The notes under the pieces are model-generated. The model was not told where the DNA came from and did not search any database. It saw only the letters and a program-made list of their open reading frames with translations. A stretch of 64,000 nt of DNA, taken from Solanum dulcamara. Its lineage: Eukaryota > Streptophyta > Magnoliopsida > Solanales > Solanaceae. Positions 11,501 to 25,380 of this stretch are shown here, piece by piece (positions within the stretch are counted from its first letter, which is position 1; the number at the start of each line of letters is the position of its first letter). The position numbers and the translations under genes were made by a program. The DNA is taken from NCBI RefSeq assembly GCF_947179165.1, contig NC_077238.1:36259793-36323792 (forward strand). The letters are read 5' to 3'.

Positions 11501-12028
11501 GAGTGCCATACCTATGTTCTAGAGCTATGCACTTCATGCTGGTTCATGTTTATGCTCAGGTTCTAGAGATCATCAACAGGCGCACCATTGAGGATATGTT
11601 CAGATTCAGTTATTTGGTGAATCCTTCCTTGCATTTGAAGGACACCACTCATATTAATCTTGCTTTGAGTTTAGTCTTTTCATTTTGATTTGAGGTAGCC
11701 ATGAACCTGTCATTGGCACCATTTGGAGAGTAGTGATAGAGGCTTTCTAGACTAGTTAGAGATGGGTTGATTGAGTATTTCTATTCCTTGAATTCTTCTT
11801 GTCAGACTATTCTCATGACATAATTTGGAGTTTGATTTGTTGGCCTATGGACTTCTTTCTTGAGTTAGATTGTTGATTGGATTAACCCACCTAGTTGTCT
11901 CTTTATTTTAAGTCTTTCGCTGATTGAATGAATGAACTGATGTGTGATCAGTCCAAGTGATTTGCTTTGGAGCTAGTAATGGTTTTTGAGTGCCGACCAT
12001 ACCTAGGGTACCCTCCCGGGGCATGATA
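11500..12028 (+). repeat. Element G left LTR, 3' fragment
   Basis: About 490 bp here are clearly similar, in the same order, to 55690-56165, the end of the right LTR. Shared anchors include CTAGAGATCATCAACA, TTTGAAGGA, GATGGGTTGATTGAGTATT, GTGATCAGTCCAAGTG and TAGGGTACCCTCC. The end is CATGATA at 12028 against CTGACA at 56165. The first 1.9 kb of this LTR is missing. An apparent reading frame at 11503-11688 is just this LTR sequence. Confidence 0.8.
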
Positions 12029-12674
12029 AACTTAGGATATAATATATTCTTTCATGTTTCGAAGTATTCTCAATTTCATAACCCCATGATGGGCCTTAAA
12101 AGGCTAGTGAGATCATGTTACGTTATGAATATTTTTAGATCAGAATTTTTGAATGAATCGTGTTTATGATCTGTCACTCTAAACCCTTCCAGTGATCCTT
12201 TCTTTTCAATATTTATAGTGATGTTGATGATAGTAGATGAGTGATGGAATATGGAAGAGAGTGGGTGTTCCTTATTATGATAGTTATGGTGTGCTTATTC
12301 TATTTAATGTTATAGACACGGAGGAAGAGCGAGATAGGATCGTGTTGTGTGAAATAGATAGGTAGGAATATTTTGGTGTACCTCTTGGTTGAATTTAATG
12401 CAATTGACTGTTTAAAGATTCTAAGATTGCCATGAGAAATCTTAAGAGATGTTGACTTCAAAGAATCCATAAAGTGGTTAGAATGATAGGCTTGCATGTG
12501 TGGTGGTCATTACGTGAGTGATTGTAGTAGGCTATTGATGATTTCTTGTTGAGGGTTTCAAGTAAGTGTATTGGGATGGTTATAGAACTAGGATTGAATG
12601 TGGTATTGATGGCATATGGATGAATTCACGATGCATTAGGTGCTTCTTGATTTGGACTCAAGGTTGGTTGAATG
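12029..12674 (+). mobile_element. Element G internal region, part left of the E insertion
   Basis: This is non-coding. It follows the LTR end at 12028, and the next bases are a poor match to a primer binding site. It is interrupted at 12674 by element E and probably continues at 53001. No gag or pol similarity is seen. Confidence 0.55.
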
Positions 12675-14212
12675 TGATACGCTCAAATTACATCTTCCTA
12701 AAGAAGTATAAAGGGATTGTTGATCAAATATTGAACCTAACGAAGGTTAGGGTTGATCCCATGAGGTATATGGTTTAGACTTTAGATCAATAGTTTATTA
12801 TCTGTTTTAGTAATCAATTTATTTCCGTAAAGAAGGGGAGAATTTCTATAAACCAATGAACAAATCAAATAAAAAGCACCAACGAACAAAAGTACGGTTT
12901 AATGTGGTTTAAATCAATATGAAGTGAAACTAGAGTTTTATGTGTTTCCAATGAATCCTTAACTAAGTAGACCTTTTTTTGTTAGTATTCCTTTCCTAGT
13001 GTCGTACATGTAGAATTGGTAAGTTAATTTTATCTAATTCCTTGATCTGGCAAATAGGTAGATTTCACTACGCAACTTGATCCATCTACGAGTGTATGTT
13101 TTACTAACCCTTAACAATGGTTCTAGATTTAGCTATCCCTTGATCCATTCAAGCTAATTAGATGAGGATGATTAGCCCCAAATCTCATTGTTTAATCCCT
13201 TTTCCCATTCGTTTCCTCCTTGATCCGGCAAGTAAGGATAAGGAAAGTTCTAACGCTTTCCACTATTAAGAAGCAATCAAAACGAATGGAAAAACAATAC
13301 ATGCATACACACTGTTCAATAATTACTTTTATTAAGTTCTACGTCATTAGTTCTTCATGGTTCCCACAACCCTAGTTGTGGAATTAGCTACTCATAACTA
13401 CATGTTCACAATCAATAATATTTATGTTAAAAGCAATAATGAACTTACAAAGTAACTTTGAGAATCCAAATTCTTTAATAAAATCTGAATGTAAAAGATC
13501 GATAACAAAAATCAGAATTCAAGAATAAAAGCCCAAAAGTAGTTCAAGCTCTATTCTCAAATCTAAAAATGTGCATATAAAAAATTAAATATAAGAAGTG
13601 TATTTATAGATAAAAAATCCTAAGTAAATATAAATTTGGAGAACATAGGAAACTTTAAGTCGGTTCGAGTCTACGACTCATTTCTATGGATCATACCAAC
13701 TATGACGATCGGTAGGCCCAACTCATAATTCTTCACATGGCACTGAGGAATTCTTCTTCTTCACGACTGCTTTCTACTGCTCATAACTCTGAGGATGACA
13801 TACTTCATCATCAGTAACTTCAACCTATGAGTGTGTTCTACGACTCGTAGGAATATGAACGAGCTATATAACTGACTCATCTTCTTCACTTTGCCCTTAG
13901 TCTTTCACTTGACGACTCGTAAGGCTGAAAATGAGTCGTTTACTTCACTCGTGATCTTCAGTTCAACTTTTATTTTTCTCTTTCGTTCTTGATGATTGAT
14001 ACTACGACTCGTATGAAAAATGACGAGTCATAGGATGAGCTCGTAAATCCCAAATATTCCTTCCTTCAGTGTTGTGATTCCTCAACCAATTCTCCAACTT
14101 AGTTTCTTGCAAAATAAGAACAACTTCCATCAAATATGCTAACAAATACTAAAAAGACATGCTCATTCTTCAGTTTAAAGAATTAAAAATACCGTAAATC
14201 TACGGTACATCA
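12675..14212 (-). repeat. Element E 3' LTR
   Basis: This 1,538-bp LTR on the - strand reads on + from TGATACGCTC to TACATCA. The whole length aligns with 42474-43101 joined to 52053-52995. The part at 13670-14040 contains many short ACGACTCGT or ACGAGTC motifs, some as near-palindromes such as CTACGACTCGTAG. It has no coding content. Confidence 0.93.
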
Positions 14213-15288
14213 ACATCCTCGACTTAAAATGGTTGCTTGTCCTCAAGCGACACTACTATATTGAAACACTAAAATGAAACAATGCAAAATAAGATTAAGA
14301 ATGTACAGCAATCACAGGCTATTAACTCTCGACCCTTTCCAATTTCCATCCATGATACCATTTCAACCATTATTTCAAATCAAACTAACTTATGTGGATC
14401 AATATTAGACACTTCAACACCAATAGACAAATTCACATGCCAAAAATATCATTCACCATTTTCATGACTATTTAGACAATGCCACTTGTTCCCTCACTGA
14501 AAAGAAGTCCATTTTCACTCATATTTGCAAATATTTCTTTAAACTCAGGGACGTGGAAAACACTTACACTCACAAACGAAATTCAGACTTTTATGCATAA
14601 TACCATAGACTTGCCCTTATTTTCAATACTTAGACTCTTGAACCATTGAATTAGGATCACTTTAGGACTTTTTGGGCTTGTAGCGTAGGCTCGGCGACAG
14701 GTGTAGTACATTTAGATTTTAGTGACTTTTGTCCCTTCTCAAATAATACATTAACCTTGAGTCTACATCTTACATCCCATAATTCGTGTCACTCTTTTTC
14801 TTCACTTTTTACTTTGGCCTTAGGTGTGGCTTTTGTTTGTTTGTTTCGCAATATTTTTCTTATGCTTTGTACTTTTCAATTCTAAATCTTGCTAAACCAT
14901 TTATTAGTCTTAGCATAAACACCTTTTTCTTCCTTTTCACACATCTCTTTTCAAACCTTTTTTTTTTCTCATACCCCTTCTCTTCTTGATTTTCTGTCAT
15001 AGTAGCCACCCTCAACTTGTGCTTTTGGCCTGAGTTGAGGTGAAAATTATACTAGGAGGGACTAGGTCCAAAACAATGGATTACCATTAGGATTAGGGAC
15101 ATTTTGAAACATGCATTTATTTGATCAAAAAGGTCTTTTAAAAGCATATATCTTTGGTTCAAAGGGTAAAACAATATTTGGTTTGTTCTTTTAAGGCTAA
15201 GTGGACTGATTCAAAAATAGCCTATGATCCTTTCCTAATCAACAGTCAATTATCACAGTACGACCAATAGGGTAACTTATAGATTTAC
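14213..15288 (-). mobile_element. Element E 3' non-coding region with purine-rich tract
   Basis: No gene is visible. On the element's sense (-) strand, 14780-15000 is strongly purine-rich with GAAAAAG-type runs. Next to the LTR, a decayed polypurine tract is recognisable at about 14213-14235 (+ strand ACATCCTCGACTTAAAATGG). A GAGGACAAGCAA block just upstream in sense orientation is typical of the 3' end of Athila-like internal regions. The apparent + strand frame at 14786-14989 is the antisense of the purine tract. Confidence 0.7.
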
Positions 15289-16157
15289 TATAACAACCCA
15301 ATTTCTTACATCATGATGGAGCCTACTATAACCCACTTGTAAGCAAGCTGATCTATATCCTAGAATTGTAAGTAATCGGATGTTAGGATAGAAGACCAAC
15401 AAATATATCTAAAACCGTAACCAAAATAATAGGAGCATACATAAACGGTGGAAGCAGCTTAATATATATATAAATCAAATTGAATCCCTCCTAAAACTTG
15501 GAAGTCACTGTACAGAGCTACTAGTAAAAAGAGTACAAGTCCAAAAAGTGCACCACAGAAACAAAGCTATCTCAAAAAGCAAAAGACAAGCAAAATGTAT
15601 ATACAGAAAGAGACGGGTAAATCAAGGATGCAATGTGCTCACCCTCGCCTCCAAACACGACCGCACTAGTTCGAACTCAATGTCGATACTAGTACTCAGA
15701 CCTGCATCACGAAAATAGATGCAGAGTATAGTATGAGTACCAAAACAATAGGTACCCAAAAGGCATCATAGGTGGACCAAGCAAGATATGCAAAAGAAAA
15801 CTAAAATGATAGTAAAAGATCACTATCAAAGTCAGGACAAGAAGTAAAAGTAGGTATATACACGAGCGTACTAGAAAACAAAGAGAAAGAATCTAACTAA
15901 ATCCGCCGGGCTCCCATAAACCCGATGGGTATGCTCGTGCATAAATAAGGAGTAACAACCTGTACGGACTCCCATAAGACCAACAGATGCAAGAATAGTT
16001 GAAGGAGAAAAAGAACGGAACTAAGGGATTCCATTAATATCACTATTTCCCAGAATTGAACCGAACCATATCCAACTCTAAAACCTCAACCCATAACTTA
16101 GAGTAGACGAAGAACTAATCGAAGATTCATCAGGAACTCAAAAATTTAACCACGTGC

Positions 16158-16485
16158 AAGCTAGACCACAGACTAAAATAGAGTAATTGTAGCTAATGAG
16201 TCAACATGAGTGGGCTAGACTACGGACTTTAACCGGGAAGCTGTAGCAAAGGTCGAGTATGGGTAAGCTAGACCACGAACTGTAATCGGTTAACTATAGC
16301 TAGAAAGCTTGAACACAAGTAAGTTAAACCACAGACTTGAACCAAGTATCTGTAGCTTAGGAACCGATTAGAAGTAAGCTAGAACACAGACTTTAACCAG
16401 GTAATTGTATCTAAGGAACCGAACACCAGTGAGCTGGACCACCAACTTCCACCAGGTAACTATAACTAAGGGATTGAACCGATTT
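16158..16485. repeat. 55-bp tandem array in solo LTR F
   Basis: Six units start near 16158, 16211, 16265, 16321, 16376 and 16431, so the period is 53-56 bp. Each begins with AAGCTAGACCACAGAC or a close variant and continues with TTAACC, AGGTAACTGTAGCTAAGG and GAACC elements. Divergence between units is substantial. Confidence 0.85.
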
Positions 16486-18211
16486 GGATTTAGCATCCAA
16501 TCATGCACTATGGGGAGTTCCTTCAAACCAAGTGCCATCAACATGTCATTCCAACCCGAATGAAATATACCCTGAATAGCCGAGGAAACTTTTAAAAATC
16601 AAGGACCAAATGATAAATGACTAATAGGAGAATAGGGCATTATGGAGGTAAAATCACAGGCTGAGTTACTGCCTAGCTAAAGCTCAGACTATTAGACTTA
16701 AGTTTGCTATATTAGTCTACAGGGAGCTAGTTGTCTGATACAACGTCGGAGAAACTCTTAGGCCCAACAATACCCAAAGTCATGCAAGTCTAAGGAAACA
16801 TAGTCTAAGCCTAGATTAAGGCCAAACATGCTTCCAAACATATAACCACATACATAGTATTCACCACAAGGCATAAATGATCAATAATAGCGGGGAGTCA
16901 TGCTTTCATAGTCTAATAATTACTCAAAATAAGTCCTAGTACATGGATTCTAGGAAATTAGCACACCCGACATCCAACCCCACTAAACTCATACAAATCA
17001 TTGTACAATTGCCTAAACATGCTCAGTGTTATGAGGGAAAAACCATAGCCTACCTGAAAGCCGACCACATGTGATCCAACTCACAAAATTGGAGATTTTC
17101 CCTTTTGAGAGGCCTTTTAATACTGCCATGCTATCAACAAAAGGAACACAATGTTAATATGATCATTATGAGACTAAAATCATCGAGTTTAGAGATGAGC
17201 TATGTCACGACCCAACCCCGTAGGCCGCGACTGGGTCTGACTTGGACCCCCTTATGCGTATCTATCAGCTACCCTTAAGTTGAACCATGTGTGATGTGAT
17301 ACTATATACAAATCTCAATGGGTCAGAAACTTTTTTTCAGGAACCTGTAGCCTCATTCACCTGTATCATAACAGGAAAGAGAACGTGAGCCGATGAGGCT
17401 GCAATACCATAGAAACATTTGCAATATGTCATATGAGCACAACTGAAATAAACTTATAAATAATCCACATACACATATCTACAGACCTCTAAGAGTAATA
17501 ACTGTATCATATGGCAGGACAGGGCCCTCGTCGTACCCCTGAATAAATAAACATATACATCAATGACCAGGATCAACAGTAAGGCTCCAGAATAGCGGAG
17601 CATGTCCAACATAGCTGAGTGGAAACCATAAGCTAGCAGATCTCCAATATGAACATCTGTACCTACAAGCATAAAACACATCCCCCTAGAGAACGGAGGG
17701 TTAGTACGATATATGTACTGAGTATATAAAACATAACATATCATAACTGAAACAACAACTGAAATGGGGATACAGAAAACATGTATAACAGTTAATAGAT
17801 TACTGTACCTGTAGTTTAGGACATGCAGTCATATACCTTATCATACCCTGTACCTGGCCCTCTAGTGAATTCGGTATCATAATCGTTTTATCATAATCAT
17901 GTGTCGTCATATCATCATGTATATCATTTTATCTTATCATCGTATACGGCATCATATCATCGTATATGGCATAATCTCGTATGTCATCACTGTATATCCG
18001 GTCCACTCTAGGGCTCAGGTCACAAATATATCCCTATATTTTCATATGCATGCCTACATAAAGTATCTGGCCCTTTAGTGAGGGACTCGATGAAAGAGTA
18101 GTGTACGTCTATAGCCTACCATCATCATACAGTAAAATACGCCAAGGAACGTTCATCCCGATCCGTAATTTAAAATAATACCGAATAATATACGGCTCAA
18201 TCCACATTTTC

Positions 18212-18238
18212 CATTATATCATCATATATATATATATC
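18212..18238. repeat. AT dinucleotide microsatellite
   Basis: A short (AT)n run lies within the decayed array region of LTR B3. It is the longest simple dinucleotide run I noticed in the window. Confidence 0.6.
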
Positions 18239-20267
18239 CGGCCCAGGATGTGATGACGAGAATCATCACATACGGCATCATCATATGCTTCACTTCATCG
18301 TATATGACACCTCATCCTCATATACTTTTACATATATATAACTGGCTCGGGACTCGGTGAACGAATAGTAAAACTAGGCACGACCGCATTTCCGGCCCTC
18401 TTATGGGACTCAGAGGAAGATGGGTTACAGGGTGCTCAAGTAGAACAGTGAGAAAATATATGCAACTAAGTCATCATTTGAGACTAAATGAAACAGTCAA
18501 GTGAATCATCACCTAAAGATCAGAGTAGTAATCATCTTAAGTATCTTCTAAACATCGTTACGGAGCATATCAACTAAAGTTTCAGGAATCATAGACATGT
18601 ATCGAGACAAGGTTAAACAACTTATGGAAGTAGAGACATTTGTCGTCGCAGATACTTTAGGAATAGGAGATGAAACATTCAAGTATTATTCAGCAGATAG
18701 GAGACTCGAGGGTAGTTCAACTATTTTATGAATTCTAATACCAAGTAGTAAATAAAAGTCACAAGTTATACCTAGAGATTATAACTGGAACTACCTCCAC
18801 ATCATATCATATGCTATTACATTTATACTTAATACCTTCCAAAAGGAAGAACAGACAGGCTCTACATATACTACTATTCATGATCTAGCAGCCTTAAAAA
18901 GAAATAACTCAACTATTACAGGCATCTTAACATCACAAAGTGAATAAAGTTTATGAATTACACCTGGAGTTTCATGAGTGGAATTATCCCCACATTTTGT
19001 ATACAAACCATTCATAACTTATACCTAATACATGCCAAAAGAAAAGAAGAATAGCTCTATATACCTGTTATGGGTTAGTCACATCCAGACTCGCTTTGGT
19101 ACTCCTTTAACCTATTTAACACGGAAGTAATACTAAGGTTAGTAACTTTTGACTTTCAAGTTCCTAAATCCAAAACCAAGCACCCATAGGAATCAATTCC
19201 TTATTCTCCCTTCTCGACTAGTCTCGACTAGTCTTTAACTAGTTAAGGAGTTAACGGAAGTCGGACAGCACCTTCTCTATAATGTGCCCTATCCGAATTC
19301 CCAATTATGTCCCTAATAACTACAGCCAACCAAAAACATAACCAGCATCTCATATATATATAAAACATGGCAACATTATACAATACAACCTCCGAATGAC
19401 TCGCTCGAAATTATGATATCCAAAATAGGGTTTCTACTTTCTATTTTGCGAAACCTTTAACTGTACGAAGCGGAGGGGCGTCTGGCTACAACCAGCATCT
19501 ACCCACACTATTTTAGGATACATTTAGTCTCTGAAACAGACACCACACAACCAGCAGCATCCTCCACACACACAACGCCTCATTTTGACTACAATTTAAC
19601 TACTACGACTTTAATTTTGATTATTTCTATCGTCGAGCATTTCCACGACCTTTTTTATACTTTCAGAAGTATACAAGGTATATAATACACTTCATAAAAA
19701 CCCCATAAACTTCAAATTATAATGGAAGACCTTACCTTTCCCTAAATTGGCCAAAACTCACCAAAATCCGCCTCGGAAAATCTCTTGATGTGCTGAAACG
19801 GAGTGGACAGGTTGCTGTCCGTATGGTGCTGATCCAAACCTTAACTTTACATTATTAACAACCGCATAACATGTCCAAACCCTTAATAACACGTGGTATA
19901 AGAGAATCCAGCCATAGCTTATCAAATGGCTTTTCAAACATGCTGAAAAATTAACTTCGGAATCTCCTTGACGCGGCTGAAATGTTGTGGCTGCTTGTTA
20001 CTCGTTTTTGCTGCCCCAAATAGGATTTTTATGTTGTTAAACACCGTTATAACACTGTAGGATACCTTAAATAATTAATGTACGGAGCGAAATCGGAATG
20101 TACCTATTTTTCTCTCCTAGCCATCCTCTTTTTCTCTCTAGACTTAGGGTTTTGCTTCCTTTGCTTTGGCTGATTTTTTTGGATCAGAAGTGAAGCTATT
20201 AGTCATATATACATATATTTAAGTGGTTCTAGGTGGTGACACATTTCATCCCCTAAGAGGGACACGT

Positions 20268-23200
20268 TGTCATGACCCAACCCCATAGGCCATGACTAGG
20301 GTCCGACATGGACCCTCTTATACGTATTTATAAGCTACACTTAAGTTGAACCGTGTGTAATGTGATACTATACACAAAAACCTCAATAGTTTAAAATGTT
20401 TTCATGTACCTGTAGCCTCTTTCATTCGTATCATATCATGAAAGGGCACGCCCCGATGAGGCTGCCATAATATAAAAACATTTACAATATGTCGTATAGG
20501 CACAGTCGAAACAACTTATAAATAACCCACATCCATATGTCTACAGACCTCTAGGAATAGTAACAACAACATATGGCGAGACAGGGCCCCTACCATACCC
20601 CTGAATGTACAAATATATACATTAAGTGACCAGTATCAAAAATTAAGCTCCAGAACAGTGAAGCCCTTTCGACATAGCTGAGAGGAACTCCTAAGCTAAC
20701 GGATCTCCAGAATGAACATCTGTACCTGCGGGCATGAAACACATCCCCTCGAGAAAAAAAGAATCAGTACGATATATGTATTGAGTATATAAAGCATAAC
20801 GCATCACAACTAAGAGAACAATTGAAATGGGGATGCAGAAAATAAGTATAACAGTTAATAAGGCACTATACCTACATCTCATAACATAAGGGCATGTCCA
20901 CCATCTTCACATACCGTATCCGGCCCGCTGGGGGACTCGGTGTTACCATGTCATCGTGTACGGCGTCGTGTCATATGTTACGATTACATTATTATGTTTT
21001 CACATGCATGCCTATCTATCATTATATATCATACCGTACCCGTCCCAGTATGGGTCTCGGTGTTATAATTATATCATCATATACCATACTCGGCCCTTTA
21101 GGGGAGTCGGTGTTATAATCATATCATCACATACCATACTCGGCCCATTAGGAGACTCGGTGTTATCATTATATCATCATATACCGTACTCGACCCATTA
21201 GGGGACTCGGTGTTATCATCATATCATCATATACCGTAGCTGGCCCTTTAGAGGACTCGGTGTTACCATCATATCATTATATACAGGTAGATCATTATCT
21301 GGGACTCACTAGGGTAATCATACTAAACTATCATTTGTGGATCAGGATAATAATCATCTCAGGTGCCCTTTGAGTGCCACTAGGGCTATATTAAGTGAAG
21401 TCTCAAGAATTATAGACATATTTTAGGGTAATTCCAACCGGCTTAAGGAAATCATAAACATCCATCATCACAGAGTCCTTAAGAATATGAGCTCTAAGTC
21501 CCACTATTAATCGACATATAGACGGTTCAGGGAAGGTAGCTCAACTATAATGAGAGTTTTCCTGCCAAGGATTGAATATGAGACATATAACATATTCGGA
21601 GATTAAGAATGGACTTACTCTAGAGCTTGTATCATGTATCGTTTTCTTTAAGACATATCAAAAGAAAAAAAGGGTAGGACTCACCTGTTTGTCCCTTCCT
21701 ATCCCAAAGGAGTTTGAGAGACAATAATTCACATATCGTAGGCATCTTATGAATTAGATTATCCCCACTTGCATACGCAGATATACATATTGCATTTCTA
21801 TCAAGGATATGCCAAGAGAAGGGAAGGATAGCCTTACATACTCATCACTTTCTAACGTATGGAAGGCTTGAGAAGCCCTAGTTCAATTACTGTAAGAGTT
21901 CTTTCATCAAGAAGTAAATGAGGACCGTGAACTACGCTTGGTATTTATGAGTAGATTTACCCTCAATCTCATATCATTCATTACTTAACTTGAAGGCATG
22001 CCAAAAGAAGAAACAAGATAGACTTTACATACTTATGCCAAAAAACATGCCAAAAGAAAGCTTCACATACCTTGTCTGAATTATTCCTTATCCTGTTTGC
22101 CTCGCCGTCCTTTGAACCTACTCAAAATGAAAGTAATATGAATATCAGCCCATTTTAACTATCCAGCACCCTAGGTTACACCTTAGAATTAATAGAATCT
22201 ATTTCCTTAGTCGTTTCCCCGACTAGTTCTGTTATTTGACAAGGCGTCGCCGAAAATTGGGAAGCACCTCCCCTATAATGTGCCCTATCCAAATTTACAA
22301 TTAGGTCCCTAAGACCTACATCCAACCAACAACAACAACCTACAGCAATTCACACCAACAATATACAATATAAACTCCAAATGACTCATTCAAAAAGATG
22401 ATATCAAATAGGGCGTCTAGTCTTTATTCTATAATGCCCTTCATTATACGAAACAAGGGGTCGTGTGGCTGCAATCAGAAGCATCCACATCACTTTTAGA
22501 ATGCATTTAGGCCCTGAAACAATACATTACACCCCTGTAGCAACAACTCACTCAAAACTATCAAAATGTGAATTCTGGACAACATACTGTTTTACCTTGT
22601 CGCTTCATTTCGAAGGGGTAATGGAGGGAAAAAGGATTTACGTCCTTCATGAAAGTTATAGACATGTATCTTAGGGTCGCATACAATTTAGAATTACCCC
22701 TACATAAATTCGTTACAAAACAATATGCCCAAAACACCAACAGCAGTCCGTGTAAGATTTCCAAAACCAAAATCTGGGCAGTACCTCCTCTACGCTTCAT
22801 CACCATTTTTCGAGAAGTTAAAAGAAAAAATGGATTTTAAAGTCCAAAGGAAATTTATCTAACTATGAAATACCTTTACAAAACATATTGAATCACCCTA
22901 AATGAAGCTATACACAAGAAGTTATATCAATATTACTCACAACTGTCCCCTCCAAAAATGGGTTTGTTAACTAGTTTTTAATGTTTTTCCTCTTTGTTCT
23001 TTCAACTTTCTTTCAAGTTCCAAGCTGAAGAATTAATTCTGTAGACATCGTAAGATTCATATATACACCTCCACGGGGTTGAGGAACATCATAGATAATT
23101 AATTCACGGAGGAAAATTGAAGAACTTACCTTAATTTCTTAGAAACCATGACTGCCCCTTTCTCTTCTTCTTCTCAAGTTTTTCTCTCTATGTTTTGGGC

Positions 23201-23803
23201 TGATTTTTGAGTTCCAAATGACTTAAGAGTCATTAACATACATATATATGGTCCCTTAGGAAGTGACACATGTTATCCCCTAAGGGTGACACATGTCAAT
23301 CCCTTATTGGGCTACGGATCCACCCTTAGCCTCAAGGCTGCCACGTGTCCTTGGTGGGGACCACCCCCAAGTATGTGGGTAACCTACTTGACCCCAAGCA
23401 GGTGGGTCACCTGATTCCACATGGTAATTTCCTAGGCTTCCATGTGGCACCTCGTTTTGCTGCCATGTATTGCCTTCTCCTCTCCCCCGTGGGTTCGTAA
23501 TCTCGTCTTGTCTTAAGAGCCGATGTAATCCGCACTATGTAAGCTTGATATATCCTTAAGCAACTTAAGTGTATAAAACTCTTAATGTAGTGGATTACGT
23601 AGGTAAATCGAGTCCTACGACTCATTTTTTAGCCTCCAACTCTTTTCAGATTCTTATGACTCTATTTCCAACCTTCCTTCTCGTGAGGTATCACAATCTT
23701 CTTTCCTTAGAGTTGTTTGATGTGTGTGGAAAGTAAGGGTCTCATGGCTACTTTCAAGATGATTAGTGACACATTTCAAGGTTCAAAAGTATGGGGTATA
23801 ACA
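20268..23803 (-). repeat. B2 3' LTR
   Basis: On + it reads from TGTCATGACCC to GGTATAACA. Its counterpart is 27414-30950. It contains a 50-bp tandem array (21061-21284), a TATA-like block (23241-23249 on +) and a CACGTG box (23342-23347) 93 bp upstream of it in element sense. Apparent reading frames at 20691-20882, 20894-21201 and 22465-22840 recur in the other LTR at matching positions and are LTR sequence, not genes. Confidence 0.95.
21061..21284. repeat. 50-bp tandem array in B2 3' LTR
   Basis: Exact 50-bp units start at 21061, 21111, 21161 and 21211, with a partial unit at 21261. Each has TGTTAT, then ATATCATCATATACC, then a CGGCCCTTTAGGGGACTCGG-type end containing a GGCCC/GGGG near-palindrome. 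More divergent half-units precede it from about 20905. Confidence 0.93.
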
Positions 23804-23817
23804 TCTTTCCCCCCTTT
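23804..23817 (-). other. Polypurine tract of B2
   Basis: On + this is TCTTTCCCCCCTTT, i.e. AAAGGGGGGAAAGA on the element strand, directly next to the LTR start TGTTATACCCC. It would prime plus-strand synthesis. The sequence just upstream in sense (a CATTCGGGGATGAATGTTCT-type block) is the usual gypsy 3' end. Confidence 0.9.
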
Positions 23818-23852
23818 AGAACATTCATCCCCGAATGTTAAATAAATTTCCC

Positions 23853-24770
23853 TTAAGACTTTATACGGATCATAGGGAGATTCTTTTCTACTGGAATAAA
23901 ATACATTTTCATCCAAGTAATTAATATATGATTTCTAGGACTAGGGTTATCTGTAGACATCGGGAATAGGTACGGACACTTGTGTTTCATATCTTCTTCA
24001 ACCTTCCAGGGTATGTCTTCACGATTCTTATTCCGCCACAGTACCTTGACGGAAGCTATGTCCTTAGTTTGCAACCCGTTTAATCTGCTGATCCCAGATA
24101 GAAATGGGTTGCCCTTCGTAGGATAACTCCCTGTTACGTGGACCTCCTCTACGGGAAATATTCTGGGAGTGTCGTTTACATTCTTGTGGAGCATTGATCT
24201 GTGAAAACCGAATGTATTATTTCAAATCAGACGGTAGGTCCCACTCATAAGCATCTTTATCTATTCTACAAATGACTTGAGAAGGATCAATGTATCTCTT
24301 TCTTGCCGACTCTAGGCTTCTAATCGATAGCTTATCCCGGATTAAGCTTTACTTCATCAATAATTTACTAGATCCCCTCTAGGCCTATCCATTAATCGAA
24401 GGGCGAAATGTCATACTAAGATTCACCTGTGTTCCCAATCCTTACCGGAACAATCTACGATGATTAGCCGTACATTGAACTTCCCCATCCGAGATAATAG
24501 ATGTGGGAACCCCGTGAAATCTTATTATTTTCTTGCTATGTCATCTCGTATAACCATTAGCTGAATATACCTTCCTAATTGGAAGAAAATGGGTTAATTT
24601 TGTCAGCTTATCTACCATAACCCATATGAACTTATACTTCCATAGAGTACGAGGTCAGCCTGCACTATAACCTACATTAATCGCCTTTCATTTCCGAGTC
24701 AAGATTCCCATCCCCCGCAATAGGCTATCAAGCCTCTGATGCTCCTCTTCGTTTAAGCCATTATACAACT
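23853..24770 (-). pseudogene. B2 integrase remnant with chromodomain-like tail
   Basis: Read on the - strand, 24740-24760 encodes the EEHQRL block before the integrase core. At about 24580-24700 the core follows, with VDKLTKLTHFLP retaining the first catalytic D, and pieces continue to about 24400. The C-terminal part at 24194-23853 reads MLHKNVNDTPRIFPVEEVHVT and IASVKVLWRNKNRE, then EEDMKHKCPYLFP. These are the blocks that end gypsy polyproteins of the chromovirus type. The middle is missing or frameshifted. The same segments recur in element C (61385-62640) and the tail recurs in B1 (48280-48390), so this is the inherited pol relic of family B. Confidence 0.82.
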
Positions 24771-25277
24771 CCTCTTAATTAAACTTGTAACACCTTAGGT
24801 ATGCTATCTTGCTCCTTTACTCAAATCTTCCTTCCAGTTTTATTACCACACGTTATACTGTAATTCTTACACAAACATATGTAGGTACGTAAAGCCATTC
24901 ATAAAATGCTTTAGTGTCACTATACTAGCGGCTTACCTTCTTCGGTCGAGGTCAGGGCTCCGCTATGGCTTTTATCCTTAATACCTATTATATCTTAATA
25001 GTTCTGCCTCGAACCATCTTACACTTTTCTTTAATAGATTCTAAATATGGAAATCATATTGCTATTACTGACTTTCTTTTATCGAGTAATCATTTGACCT
25101 CGCTCTTAGTATGCCAATGTTCATAAGCTGCATAACTATTCTTGTGACATTTTCACAAGGTGCGTTGTATTTCAGTCATAATCTTTTCTGCTATTGGCTT
25201 ACTCTATTTTATATGTGTCATTGTACTAATATGACTTTATAATCTCTTTTTGTCATACTTGTTTCGTTCCCTTTCTC
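24771..25277 (-). mobile_element. B2 internal, no recognisable gene
   Basis: This is about 500 bp between the integrase relic and the 5S-like segment. I see no pol wording in either strand. The corresponding part is missing from B1. Confidence 0.5.
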
Positions 25278-25380
25278 ACTTCCTAGGGGGTCACCCATCC
25301 CAGTGCTACTCTCGTCCAAGCACACTTAACTTCGGAGTTTTGACGGAATTCGGTGCATTAGTGCGGGTATGATCGTGTCC
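25278..25380 (-). rRNA. 5S rRNA-like segment captured in element B2
   Basis: Read on the - strand, the segment starts GGACACGATCATACC and runs about 103 bp, following the plant 5S rRNA sequence almost without gaps to the GACC-CCTAGGAAGT block; the last 15 or so bases of 5S are absent. The internal control region is well kept: A-box GAAGTTAAGTGTGCTTGG and the C-box GGATGGGTGACC, which is unchanged. I count roughly 13 substitutions in the first 100 positions against the 5S consensus as I remember it, many of them transitions. It is in the sense orientation of B2. A related copy lies in B1 at 48173-48274. Whether it is transcribed is unknown, and I do not call it a functional 5S gene. Confidence 0.9.

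Noticed and set aside
14786..14989. Phenylalanine-rich + strand peptide
   Set aside because: It is the antisense of the purine-rich 3' region of element E, with no family resemblance.
20894..21284. CRISPR-like array
   Set aside because: Repeats are directly adjacent 50-bp units with no unique spacers, in plant LTR sequence. It is an ordinary tandem array.
22465..22840. Overlapping sense and antisense frames as a conserved gene
   Set aside because: They are conserved only because the sequence is present in both LTRs of B2 (compare 29599-29952), with substitutions that do not favour synonymous positions by eye.
25278..25380. Functional host 5S rRNA gene
   Set aside because: It is a single diverged copy with an incomplete 3' end, lacks the upstream TATA-like and GC elements at their usual positions, and sits at the same place in two copies of a retrotransposon.
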